Source: Anaerolineales bacterium (lineage in GTDB: Bacteria > Chloroflexota > Anaerolineae > 4572-78 > J111). Taken from it: a DNA stretch of 64,000 nucleotides. Of the stretch, positions 51,988 through 61,348 are shown one piece after another. The notes under the pieces were generated by a model that ran no database searches, was not told the DNA's origin, and saw only the letters and a list, made by a program, of their open reading frames with translations. Location of the stretch: the NCBI GenBank assembly GCA_015075185.1, contig JABTUW010000001.1, forward strand, positions 1,736,001 through 1,800,000. Reading direction: 5' to 3'. The translations under genes were made by a program, and so were the position numbers. Positions within the stretch are counted from its first letter, which is position 1, and each line of letters opens with the position of its first letter.

Positions 51988-52998
51988 TTAAGCTTCTTGA
52001 TAGGGATGCTCGGTGGTTGGCTGAGCAACGGATATATCTACATGACATGCTGCCTTGTGACCTACGCTCACCGTTTTAAGCGGCGGCATTTCGTGGGCAC
52101 AGATATCAATCCGGTAGTTACAGCGCGCATAGAAGGGACAACCCTTGGGATAGTTGATCAAATCCGGGGGCAGCCCCTCAATGGAATTAAGCTTCTCCGG
52201 ACGCTCCGCATCCAAACGCGGCAGCGAGCCGAGCAGTCCCAGGGTATAAGGATGGCGGGGGTTTTGATACAACTCCTTGACCGGCGCTTCTTCGACAATA
52301 CAGCCGGCGTACATCACAATCACCCGGTTGGCCAGTCCGGCCACCACCCCTAAATCATGGGTGATCCAGATGATCGCCATACCGATTTCATCTCGCAGCC
52401 GCTTAACCAGATCAACAATCTGAGCTTGAATGGTCACATCCAGGGCGGTGGTCGGCTCATCGGCGATGAGGAGTTGCGGGTTACACGACAGGCCCATAGC
52501 GATCATCACCCGCTGGCGCATGCCGCCGGAAAATTGGTGCGGATAATTGTTGAGCCGATCCCTGGCCAGGGGAATACCGACCAGTTCCAACAATTCGATG
52601 GTTCGCTCTTTAGACTGATTCTTATCCATCCCCAGGTGAAGCTCCAGCGCCTCGCCGATTTGGCGGCCAATCGTTAAAACGGGGTTCAACGAAGTCATGG
52701 GGTCCTGGAAAATCATGGCGATTTTGTTGCCCCGAATAGAGCGGATTTCGTCGTCGCTGAGTTTCAACAGGTCTTGCCCATCAAAAATGACCTGGCCGTC
52801 AACGATTTTACCGGGAGGGGAGGGGATCAGGCGGATGAGTGACATCACCCCCACACTTTTACCAGAACCACTCTCACCTACAATCCCCAACGTTTCACCT
52901 TCATTCAAGGTATAACTGATCCCATTCACCGCACGGACTATCCCGTCTTGGGTAAAAAACTGGGTTTTTAAATCTTTCACTTCCAGCAGTATGGGCAT
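51988..52998 (-). CDS. oppD: peptide ABC transporter ATP-binding protein D
   Basis: A 336-residue ATPase. Walker A GESGSGKS is at 41-48, with signature FSGGMRQR, Walker [12 protein letters not shown] and the switch His in WITHDLGVV. The C-terminus has the oligopeptide domain with [14 protein letters not shown]. It is the partner of OppF. agaggataagagag precedes the ATG. Confidence 0.95.
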   Translation of the reverse strand: MPILLEVKDLKTQFFTQDGIVRAVNGISYTLNEGETLGIVGESGSGKSVGVMSLIRLIPSPPGKIVDGQVIFDGQDLLKLSDDEIRSIRGNKIAMIFQDPMTSLNPVLTIGRQIGEALELHLGMDKNQSKERTIELLELVGIPLARDRLNNYPHQFSGGMRQRVMIAMGLSCNPQLLIADEPTTALDVTIQAQIVDLVKRLRDEIGMAIIWITHDLGVVAGLANRVIVMYAGCIVEEAPVKELYQNPRHPYTLGLLGSLPRLDAERPEKLNSIEGLPPDLINYPKGCPFYARCNYRIDICAHEMPPLKTVSVGHKAACHVDISVAQPTTEHPYQEA

Positions 52999-53040
52999 GC
53001 TCTCTTATCCTCTCAGCTTTAATTTAGGATTGTGATGCTA

Positions 53041-53131
53041 TGTGAAACCTGAAACGTATTATGTGTTACGTGAAACGTGATGCGTATTGCGTAGCGCATG
53101 AAACCTGCACCCTTGCAACTTGCTACTTGTT
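53041..53131. repeat. intergenic word repeats (acgtgaaacgt and gcaacttgctac)
   Basis: Two words meet here: tandem degenerate gtgaaacctgaaacgtattatg copies, then cttgcaacttgctacttg. The first word is shared with 46466 and 50679, the second with 36150 and 59549. Confidence 0.65.
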
Positions 53132-54958
53132 TTAATGTTCGGCAATAGAGATATATTGAAATTTGGGCACATGTAAGGGTGGAATCCAAAAGTCTTGAAC
53201 GTAAGGTTTGACCAGCCAATTTTCCACGGAAAAGTAGAGCGGAATCCAGGCGGCATCTTCCAGAATCATTTGCTCGGCCTGCTGGTACAGGGTCAGGCGC
53301 TCTTCTGGGTCTTGAGCGCCGCGTGCTTGATCCAGCAGTGCGTCCACCTCCGGGTTGCTGTACCCCCCCTGATTTTGACTGCTGGTAGAATAGAAGAGAA
53401 CTTCCAGAAAATCCTGGGGATCAGGATAATCGGCGACCCAGCCCAGCGAGTACATCTGATACGGCATGTCCGCCTTGCTGAGATCGGCCAAAAATTCGGG
53501 CCAGGGCGTTTGTTCGACCGAAATTTCAACCCCCAGATTCTCTTTGTAAGACTCGACCATGGTTTCGACAATCGGCCCAGCCTCGCTGCCCTCACCCGGC
53601 ACATTTAGGGTAATATCGGGCAGTTCGGTCACATCTTCATAGGAGGACTCGGCAACCAACGCCTGGGCGCGTTCCGGGTCAAACTCGTAATCACTTAAGT
53701 CAGGATTTTCATAGCCCGGCATATTAGGCGGGACAATGCCATTCGCCACCGGCACCGTATCCTGAAAGACCAGCTTGACCATCCGCCGTTTATCGAGGGC
53801 CAGGTTGAACGCCTGCCGAATTTTGGGGTCGTCAAACGGCGGCTTCTCCACGTTGAAACCCACATAAGAGACACTCAAGGTAGGCGCAGAGACAAACTCT
53901 TTACTGAGCGGATTGTTGGGGTCGGTTGCCCGGCTCAAGTCGCTGATGCTCAACGGAATCGCATCGTAAGTGACTCCGGCCGAGGCTCCCAACGAACTCA
54001 ACCCCTCTTCGTAACCGCTCATCGGGTTAATCGGCGCACTGATCAGGTAAATTACCCGCTCCAGGGTGGGCTTGGGGTCGCCGTAAAAGTTCTCGTTGCG
54101 ATCTAAAACGATGGTATTTTCTTCGGGAGAATATTCGGTCAGTTTGAAAGGACCGCTGCCATTCGCTTCCTTGAACCACTCCGCGCCGCCGCTTTCGACA
54201 TTCTCCCGATCAAGGGCATAGGCAGTGGGGTAGGTCATCTTGGCCGGAAAAAAGCCTTTTGGCTCGTCAATGGTCAACTGGAGGGTTAGCTCGTCAATGA
54301 CCTCCACCCCTTTGACCTCTTGAGCTTTGTTTTGCAGCTTATCCCGGCAGCCAACGACGTCGCCCAGGTAGGTATCAGCCGTGGTCGAGCCGGTCGCCGG
54401 GTCGCAGGCGCGTTCGAAAGACCATTTAAAGTCCTCGGCGCGGATGGGTTTACCGTCTTGAAAAACGGCGTCGTCCCTCAGCTTAAAGGTATAAACCAGG
54501 CCGTCGTCGGAAACATCGTAGCTTTCGGCAATATCGGGCACCAACTCCAGGTCTCGATTGTACTTCAACAAGCCGCTAAAAATCTCGACAACATATTCGG
54601 ACGAGGTCGAGTCGCCGCTCAAATGAGGATCAAGCGTGGTCGGCTCCGCGCCGGGTAAAATAAAAATCTGGTCTGAAGCCAGTTCAGCCGTGCCGGAACT
54701 TCCCTCAGCCGGGGCATTATCGTCCTGAGACTCTTGGGTCGCTTCAGGCGGTGCGGGTGAGGGCGTGGATTCACTCTGCTCAATGGTGTTGGCCTCATCG
54801 CCGCTATTTTGGGTGGAACCCGCGTCTTTATCTAAATCAACAACCGGGGTACTCTCTTGACGACCAAAACCGGGGACAGGAATGCCTAAACCACAAGCGA
54901 GGCTAAAACTCAACAAAAAAACAATCAAAAGGGGAATAAAACGAGCTTTATAGCGCAT
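53132..54958 (-). CDS. peptide ABC transporter substrate-binding lipoprotein (second)
   Basis: A 608-residue SBP_bac_5 protein. The signal peptide ends in SFSLAC (Cys at about 22). A long Ser/Thr/Glu/Pro spacer (about 30-95) follows, then the binding domain with LPGAEPTTLDPHLSGD, YTFKLRDDAVFQDG and AFNLALDKRRMV. It is the first gene of the minus-strand Opp operon. The ATG at 54958 has agagaagagaag upstream; an in-frame start 24 bases earlier is less likely. It is distinct from the other binding protein, so the importer may accept two ligand sets. Confidence 0.92.
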   Translation of the reverse strand: MRYKARFIPLLIVFLLSFSLACGLGIPVPGFGRQESTPVVDLDKDAGSTQNSGDEANTIEQSESTPSPAPPEATQESQDDNAPAEGSSGTAELASDQIFILPGAEPTTLDPHLSGDSTSSEYVVEIFSGLLKYNRDLELVPDIAESYDVSDDGLVYTFKLRDDAVFQDGKPIRAEDFKWSFERACDPATGSTTADTYLGDVVGCRDKLQNKAQEVKGVEVIDELTLQLTIDEPKGFFPAKMTYPTAYALDRENVESGGAEWFKEANGSGPFKLTEYSPEENTIVLDRNENFYGDPKPTLERVIYLISAPINPMSGYEEGLSSLGASAGVTYDAIPLSISDLSRATDPNNPLSKEFVSAPTLSVSYVGFNVEKPPFDDPKIRQAFNLALDKRRMVKLVFQDTVPVANGIVPPNMPGYENPDLSDYEFDPERAQALVAESSYEDVTELPDITLNVPGEGSEAGPIVETMVESYKENLGVEISVEQTPWPEFLADLSKADMPYQMYSLGWVADYPDPQDFLEVLFYSTSSQNQGGYSNPEVDALLDQARGAQDPEERLTLYQQAEQMILEDAAWIPLYFSVENWLVKPYVQDFWIPPLHVPKFQYISIAEH

Positions 54959-55149
54959 CAACTTCTCTTCTCTAAAGGTCAACCTTGAACCTAATTTAAC
55001 ATTTTAAACGATAGAATCTTCGAAAGTGGGCGATATTTTACGAGGAAAAAGGGTAAAAGTCAAACATCCTTTAGGTAAGACTCGTTTCTAAAGTGCAATA
55101 ACGCCGGGCATGGGGTAGAATATAAAAAATGCAAGTATAGGGTTGTTCT

Positions 55150-55848
55150 ATGCCTGTCCGCCAATTTGTCAGCGAATTAATCACGCAAGCAAAGAGGGCT
55201 GCACCCCAACAGTTGGACCGGCTGGTTGCGCAGGTCAGCTCAGCCCCTTTTGCCGATGACCTCCTGGAAGTTGACGAACCGCTGTGGGGAGGGTTCTGGC
55301 AGGGGGATGTCATCGCGCCTGGCTACAGCCTGCCCGCCGTCGAGCTGGCCCTGCTGCGGGCCATCCGTCTCGACGGGACCTGGCCGGAAGGAACCTCGGT
55401 CGCTCAATTCCTGGCCGGCTTACATCAAGCCATCTCCAGCCCCCACGCCGGGGTCTGGGTGCTGGCGGCAGCCGGTGAGCCATGTGTCATCTTCGCTTCA
55501 CTGAGGGGGCAGACATTGGGAATCGGCGGTCAGCCGTCGGCGGTCGGCGGTCAACCCCTGGCGACGGTGGTCTGGTACTGCGCCGCCACAGAACGGCTGC
55601 ACGCCGGGTATCGAACCCCTCTTGAAACCTTTAATTTTAGCGAGTCAGTTGAACAACGCTCCCTTGACTTTTTAGTTACCCCGCCTTTTGAAGGGGCATC
55701 ACACCAAATCAATCAAGCAAGCTGGTTGGAGCAAGCAGCGGAACCGGCTAAAATTGGCGGTGGTCAGCCGTCTACGGTCGGCGGTCCCGGCCTGGCCGCC
55801 CGGTTAGACGCCGAGATTTTGCGGCTGCGTTTTACTTCTTCAAAATAA
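55150..55848 (+). CDS. protein of unknown function with in-frame word-repeat inserts
   Basis: A 232-residue protein I do not recognise. It begins MPVRQFVSELITQAKRAAPQ and has the conserved-looking block EPLWGGFWQGDVIAPGYSLP. It has no signal peptide or membrane segment. Two Gly/Pro/Val-rich stretches, IGGQPSAVGGQP (about 125-136) and IGGGQPSTVGGPG (about 202-214), are encoded by copies of the word ggcggtcagccgtcggcggtc and look like repeats inserted in frame. It stands alone, divergent from the Opp operon. A real gene is likely from its length, codon use and clean frame. Confidence 0.6.
   Translation: MPVRQFVSELITQAKRAAPQQLDRLVAQVSSAPFADDLLEVDEPLWGGFWQGDVIAPGYSLPAVELALLRAIRLDGTWPEGTSVAQFLAGLHQAISSPHAGVWVLAAAGEPCVIFASLRGQTLGIGGQPSAVGGQPLATVVWYCAATERLHAGYRTPLETFNFSESVEQRSLDFLVTPPFEGASHQINQASWLEQAAEPAKIGGGQPSTVGGPGLAARLDAEILRLRFTSSK
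55522..55553. repeat. word repeat inside a coding region (first)
   Basis: Tandem degenerate ggcggtcagccgtcggcggtc copies encode IGGQPSAVGGQP in frame. Confidence 0.65.
55754..55787. repeat. word repeat inside a coding region (second)
   Basis: A second copy, ggcggtggtcagccgtctac then ggtcggcggtc, in the same gene 200 bases downstream, again in frame. Confidence 0.65.
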
Positions 55849-56056
55849 CCGGCAGATAAATCTCTTCGTCTTCAGCCGCGATGGTAATCCTCACCGCGTC
55901 TGTCTGAGGCGTCACGATCTCAGTACTGGTGACAGTCACCGTATTGGTCAAAACCGTGCCCCCTCCCAGTCCGGTGCTGGCTGTGACGGGGAAGGTCAGG
56001 GTTATAGAATGTCCCGGTGGTGAGGTCATGATAAACTCAGGCAAAATAAAACACAA
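55832..56056 (-). pseudogene. 3' remnant of a DUF11-type secreted protein
   Basis: A frame of up to 74 residues reads like the end of a long extracellular protein: GHSITLTFPVTAS, LTNTVTVTST and the tail EEIYLPVILKK. Repeats ending in TNTVTVTS belong to DUF11-type domains, and YLPVxxK tails are common at the ends of secreted Chloroflexota proteins (my recollection). The rest of the gene is absent; the divergent glycogen-synthase gene starts 120 bases away. No Shine-Dalgarno is seen. Confidence 0.6.
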
Positions 56057-56177
56057 ACGACTTTTTACAGGCGGGTTAAGCGGTCAATCCTCCATGCACC
56101 GGCGACAAAAGTGACTTGCTCCCTCTGTCATTCATGGTAGAATTCTCCCACGTCAAGCAGAACCTGAGGGAAAACCA
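55849..56177. other. 329-bp region between the unknown gene and the GlgA-like gene
   Basis: It holds most of the DUF11-type remnant on the minus strand and then about 120 bases of leader for the next gene. No RNA gene is seen. Confidence 0.6.
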
Positions 56178-58010
56178 ATGCCAAAAGCCAACAAAAAAAT
56201 GCGGGTAGCCATGCCGGCCTGGGAAATAGGCCGGGTCGAGAGCGGGCTGGGAGCGAAAATTGGCGGGCTGGGGGTAGTGGTCGAGGAACTGCCACCAGAG
56301 CTGGTCAAAGCGGCCGCCAGGCAGGGCATTGACCTCGAGGTCGAAACTCTCACCCCCTGCTTTGCTCACTACGATAAAAGCCAGTTAACCCGGCTTGATC
56401 TGCGCCTGCCGGTGACTCTCGAAGGGCAGACCTTTGCCTTTGATGTTTACGAGCACGTTTTCCCCGACGGCCAAAAAGTCGTCTATTTTTGGGATGAATG
56501 GCAGTTGAGCTGGACCAACGCCAGCGCCATCTACCCCGACGACCCGCAGCTCGGTCTCAAGTTGTACGCCGCTGTTGGCCAGGCCATGGCCGGTTATATC
56601 AAACAGGGTAACTTTGATACCGTTCACCTGCATGATTATCACGTCGGCCTCATCCCTTTTTACCTGGGCGACGATTACCTGCGCCATGTGCCGGCCCATC
56701 TGACCATTCACAATGCCACTTACCAGGGCGTCACCCCGCTCATCGGCGGCGGCTATCACTCGCTGGACCGGCTGAATCTGCCCGGCGAAAAATTGTTCCA
56801 CAAATATTTCGACTTCTTTGACAATCTGAACATCATGAAAGCCTGCATGCTCAAAGTCCATGAAACCGGCGGCAAGATTACCACGGTCAGCGGCGACATT
56901 CCCGGCACGTGGGGTTACGCGGCGGAGTTGAAGGAGGGCCACGCCGCGGTGTGGGCCAAAGCCTACGCCCAAAAAGGCAGCCCGCCCGGCGAAGTCTTTG
57001 TGCCGAACCGCCACCTGGATCTGTTTGAGAAACTGCCGATTGCCGGCATCACCAACGGTATGAGCGACATCAATCGCCCGGAAAACCTCCCGGAACTCAA
57101 GGCCGAGCCGCTCCGCCGCATGCAGGACCGGCGCGGCCCGCATAATCCCATCTTCAAAAGCCCGACCACCCAAACCGAGATGCTGGCCCGCGACCACAGC
57201 TTTGATGTGAATCACCTGGACGTAAAGGCCGACCTGAAGCGGCTGCTCCACCTGGAAACCTTCGGTACTGAGCCGGTATGGGACCCAATTTTGATTACCG
57301 GCGTGGGCCGGCTGGTGGACCAAAAAAATTTCGGGCTGGTCGCCGATATCATCGAACGCACCCTGGCTTACGACGGCGGGATCAAGTTCATCATCCTGGC
57401 CTCCGCCCCGGAAGGCGACGCCGGCGGTAAGGCCACCGAAGCCAACTTCTTCCGGCTGGCGGCTCTCTATCCCCAGCGGGTCTACTTCAACAACACCTTT
57501 AATCTGCCCCTCTCCAAACTTATCCTGGCCGGGGGTGATTTCACGCTGATTCCCTCCCGCTTTGAACCGTGCGGCCTGGTGGATTACGAGGCCTCGCTGC
57601 TGGGTAATATCGTCATTGGCCGGGCTGTTGGCGGGCTGGTTAAGGTGCGTCACTGCGCTTACCTGTACGATTGGCTGGACATCAGCGACCGCTGGGGTGA
57701 GGCCAATGCTTTCTTTGGACAAATCAGAGCTGCCGTTGATGCTTATCGTTACAACCATGCCCACCACGATTATCTCATCCGCACCGCGATGGCTATCAAC
57801 AGCAGTTGGGACGCATCTGCCGCCAAATACATCGAGATGTATCATTATGGCTTGTTGACCCAAAAATGGCAGGCCGACCGCCGCCACTTGATTGAAAGTT
57901 TCATTCGTACTCTAAAAACAGATCGGGCCATGTTTGCCGAATTCTTTATTCCCGGTCAGCAAGAGTATGCGGATCGCCTTGATTGGGAGTTGAAACAGGC
58001 GCTATCATGA
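56178..58010 (+). CDS. glycogen/starch synthase-like glycosyltransferase (GT5)
   Basis: A 610-residue GT-B enzyme of the glycogen synthase group, which adds glucose from ADP- or UDP-glucose to an alpha-glucan. The N-terminal donor motif is AKIGGLGVVVEELP (Lys27 at the KxGGL position), followed by HLHDYHVGLIPFYL and HNATYQG. The C-terminal half has GVGRLVDQKN and the conserved PSRFEPCGLVDYEA with the catalytic Glu. It is longer than bacterial GlgA (about 480 residues), with additional segments in the middle (about 270-340) and at the C-terminus. gaggg precedes the ATG. No other glycogen genes are nearby, so the exact acceptor is open. Confidence 0.85.
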   Translation: MPKANKKMRVAMPAWEIGRVESGLGAKIGGLGVVVEELPPELVKAAARQGIDLEVETLTPCFAHYDKSQLTRLDLRLPVTLEGQTFAFDVYEHVFPDGQKVVYFWDEWQLSWTNASAIYPDDPQLGLKLYAAVGQAMAGYIKQGNFDTVHLHDYHVGLIPFYLGDDYLRHVPAHLTIHNATYQGVTPLIGGGYHSLDRLNLPGEKLFHKYFDFFDNLNIMKACMLKVHETGGKITTVSGDIPGTWGYAAELKEGHAAVWAKAYAQKGSPPGEVFVPNRHLDLFEKLPIAGITNGMSDINRPENLPELKAEPLRRMQDRRGPHNPIFKSPTTQTEMLARDHSFDVNHLDVKADLKRLLHLETFGTEPVWDPILITGVGRLVDQKNFGLVADIIERTLAYDGGIKFIILASAPEGDAGGKATEANFFRLAALYPQRVYFNNTFNLPLSKLILAGGDFTLIPSRFEPCGLVDYEASLLGNIVIGRAVGGLVKVRHCAYLYDWLDISDRWGEANAFFGQIRAAVDAYRYNHAHHDYLIRTAMAINSSWDASAAKYIEMYHYGLLTQKWQADRRHLIESFIRTLKTDRAMFAEFFIPGQQEYADRLDWELKQALS

Positions 58011-58011
58011 G

Positions 58012-58070
58012 GATGTGGAAATTTGGAAGGCTGGAAAAAAGTAAAACCAGTCCTCCAATCTTCCAACCTT
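58012..58070. repeat. intergenic word repeat (ttggaaggctgg/cttccaacctt)
   Basis: Left copies ggaaatttggaaggctgg and right copies ccaatcttccaacctt can pair imperfectly. The same words appear at 3789-3850 and 10786-10810. Confidence 0.65.
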
Positions 58071-58197
58071 CTCATCGCCTACCAATTTTTTGCCATCAAA
58101 ATTTCGGAAGGTGCCATGTAGCGGGGTTAATAGTGACATTTATCACTAATAAGAAGGGGATTTATAGGGTATACTTATAGTCGGCCATTTAATGCCT

Positions 58198-58226
58198 TTG
58201 ACTCCCAGAAATACATCGTCTATAAT
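58198..58226 (+). promoter_or_regulatory. sigma70-type promoter of yvcK
   Basis: TTGACT (58198-58203), 17-base spacer, TATAAT (58221-58226); leader of about 32 bases to the ATG at 58265. Confidence 0.72.
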
Positions 58227-58264
58227 GCCAGCAAATCAAAATCTTACCAGCAGGTATAGACTCG

Positions 58265-59548
58265 ATGCTCGCCAGCCTCAAATCTGCTTCGCGCTGGCTT
58301 CACCCCGGCCTTGGTCTAAAACGATGGTTGGCGCCACTCTTGTTAGGGGTCATTATTTTGGCCCTGGGCATTGCCCTGTTTTTACGGGATTTGTACGCTG
58401 AAAGCAGCTATCCCTCTTTTCTGCATCTCCTTTTATTGCAAGGTTGGCCGCGCTGGCTGAGAGCCATTTTATTTGGCGCGATTGGCCTGGGCTTAGTTGC
58501 ATTCAGTATTTACCAACTCAATAAAACGCTCCTGAGCGCATTTTTGCCCCATAAAGTTACCGCAGCTTATGTCGCCGAACAGGTTTACTTCCGGCAGCGG
58601 CAGCGTCAAGGTCCCAAAGTAGTGGCTATTGGCGGGGGCACCGGTCTGAGCATTCTCTTGCGCGGGTTAAAACGCCATACCGATAACATCATCGCCCTTG
58701 TCACCGTGGCCGATGACGGCGGCTCTTCCGGCAAACTCCGGCGGGAGCTAGGTGTGCTGCCTCCCGGCGATTTTCGCAACTGCATTGCCGCCCTGGCCGA
58801 CGACGAGGCGCTGACCACCCAGCTTTTTCAGTATCGTTTTCGCAGCGGGCAGGGGTTGGAGGGGCACAGCTTTGGTAACCTGTTCATCACGGCAATGGCT
58901 GGAGTGACCGGCACCTTCGAGAAAGCTCTCTATGAGAGCGGCCGCGTCCTCAATATTAGGGGGACAATTTTACCGAGCACCCTGGAAAACGTGATCCTCA
59001 TGGCCGAAGTTAGCGAAGGTGCCCAAACCCGCAAAGTTGAAGGTGAAAGCGCTATTCCTGCGGCCAAGTTACCGATCGAGCGGGTCTATCTTGAGCCGGA
59101 CACGCCGCATGCCTTTCCGCCGGCGCTGCAAGCTCTCTTAAGTGCCGATCTCATTGTCGCCGGGCCGGGCAGTCTCTACACCAGTGTTATTCCTAATTTG
59201 CTGGTGGCTGAAATTGCCACAGCTATTCGCGCCAGCAGCGCACCCAAAATTTATATTTGTAATGTCGCCACACAGCCGGGTGAAACCGATGGCTACTCGC
59301 TGGATGATCACGTACAGGCCATCGAAGCTCATGCGAACCTCAGTTTCAATTTTGTTCTGGCAAATAATAATCTCGCCCACTCCATTCCCGAAGACATGAG
59401 CCACCTGCAAGCTATCTTGCCCATTCCTCCCAGCGATAACCGCTACGCCGTCATCGCCGCCGACGTAGTTGACGAACAACACCCCTGGCGTCACGACCCG
59501 GTCAAATTAGCCGATGAATTAATGAGTTGGTATAAGAAAATTAAGTGA
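58265..59548 (+). CDS. yvcK: YvcK/CofD-family protein with membrane segments
   Basis: A 427-residue protein. The C-terminal 310 residues are a YvcK (gluconeogenesis factor) domain: VVAIGGGTGLSILLRGLK, VADDGGSSGKLRRELGVLPPGDFRNC, GHSFGNLFI and AGPGSLYTSVIPNLLV. YvcK proteins bind UDP-sugars and influence cell-wall synthesis and carbon use. Unlike the soluble Bacillus protein this one has two N-terminal membrane segments (about 22-42 and 66-85), so it is fixed to the membrane. gap follows after a hairpin, a fitting neighbour for carbon-flow control. Confidence 0.92.
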   Translation: MLASLKSASRWLHPGLGLKRWLAPLLLGVIILALGIALFLRDLYAESSYPSFLHLLLLQGWPRWLRAILFGAIGLGLVAFSIYQLNKTLLSAFLPHKVTAAYVAEQVYFRQRQRQGPKVVAIGGGTGLSILLRGLKRHTDNIIALVTVADDGGSSGKLRRELGVLPPGDFRNCIAALADDEALTTQLFQYRFRSGQGLEGHSFGNLFITAMAGVTGTFEKALYESGRVLNIRGTILPSTLENVILMAEVSEGAQTRKVEGESAIPAAKLPIERVYLEPDTPHAFPPALQALLSADLIVAGPGSLYTSVIPNLLVAEIATAIRASSAPKIYICNVATQPGETDGYSLDDHVQAIEAHANLSFNFVLANNNLAHSIPEDMSHLQAILPIPPSDNRYAVIAADVVDEQHPWRHDPVKLADELMSWYKKIK

Positions 59549-59632
59549 CAGGGTGACAGGTAGCAGGTTAGCAGGTCGCAAAATATTGTTTGCGACCTGC
59601 TGCCTTGCTACTTTGCAACTTGCTACTTTGAA
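59549..59632. repeat. intergenic hairpin of gcaggt/gctac words
   Basis: A perfect 12-bp stem, gcaggtcgcaaa (59571-59582) with tttgcgacctgc (59589-59600), extended by degenerate copies (ggtagcaggttagcagg; cttgctactttgcaacttgc). It lies between yvcK and gap. Confidence 0.75.
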
Positions 59633-59638
59633 AATTAA

Positions 59639-60685
<1,047 letters not shown>

Positions 60686-60700
60686 ACAGAATAGCTCTCA

Positions 60701-60732
60701 TCTGGTTCCCAAACCTCAGTTTGGGAACCAGA
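60701..60732 (+). terminator. hairpin terminator of gap
   Basis: tctggttcccaaac and gtttgggaaccaga form a perfect 14-bp stem with loop ctca, followed by ttaatatt. A weak T-tract; it also resembles the dispersed tccaaagc-type hairpins. Confidence 0.6.
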
Positions 60733-60786
60733 TTAATATTCAAAGACTCGATTGCCAGATCATTCAAAAAACTACCCGCAAATAAG

Positions 60787-60815
60787 TTGACGACCTACTT
60801 GAAAGATGCTATAAT
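60787..60815 (+). promoter_or_regulatory. sigma70-type promoter of rho
   Basis: TTGACG (60787-60792), 17-base spacer, TATAAT (60810-60815). Predicted start near 60822. Confidence 0.7.
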
Positions 60816-61348
60816 CTCTGACGAAATCTGATCTATAAGATTGTCTCCGCGCGGTTTCGGGCAATTTTAACCCTACCCCCTCAAGGCAAAACTTAAAAAT
60901 CCAGTTTCTATAAAAACAATCTATAAAGCAGATAATTCTAGCCGCGTCCCCTAAATTACCACTAAATCGGGCTTACTATAGCGTATAAATCCATATAAAT
61001 TAAAAAACCTAGAACCTTCAATAGATTACGCTTTTTCTGTAATTAAATTTTGTCATATATCTATGACTTGCCAGTCACTCTAACCAGGGCGCCACTTTAA
61101 AGCAGTTTTTAACGATACCAGTCTCTTTGGCGATTGCCCTCATCAGGCATACTAAAAAGCACGATCCAATCAGGTAACAAGTAAATTCGGCAACCTTAGT
61201 TTTGGTATGAGAAGTTTACTTGTTCCAGACTGAAGCCAACGGACTCGATTTTCATCCATTGATCTCAGTCCATTATCTGTTTCCGTTTGCTCAAAAATCA
61301 TCCCTATTAGCACTCATATTTTAGGCAATCATTTTAGGAGCTTTTACT

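Larger units (their letters stand above)
60686..61348. other. 663-bp region: gap terminator and long rho leader
   Basis: It contains the gap terminator hairpin (60701-60732), a strong promoter (60787-60815) and a leader of about 527 bases before rho. The leader is AT-rich; in 60961-61080 I count about 23 C to 13 G. An inverted repeat aacaagtaaa (61176-61185) with tttacttgtt (61215-61224) lies in it. No gene is seen. Confidence 0.7.

Noticed and set aside
56385..57887. 500-codon open frame on the minus strand
   Set aside because: It is antisense to the GlgA-like gene, whose protein has clear family motifs; high third-position GC keeps the opposite frame open.
60822..61348. A known riboswitch in the rho leader
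   Set aside because: I could not match any riboswitch consensus by eye; only an inverted repeat and base bias are visible.
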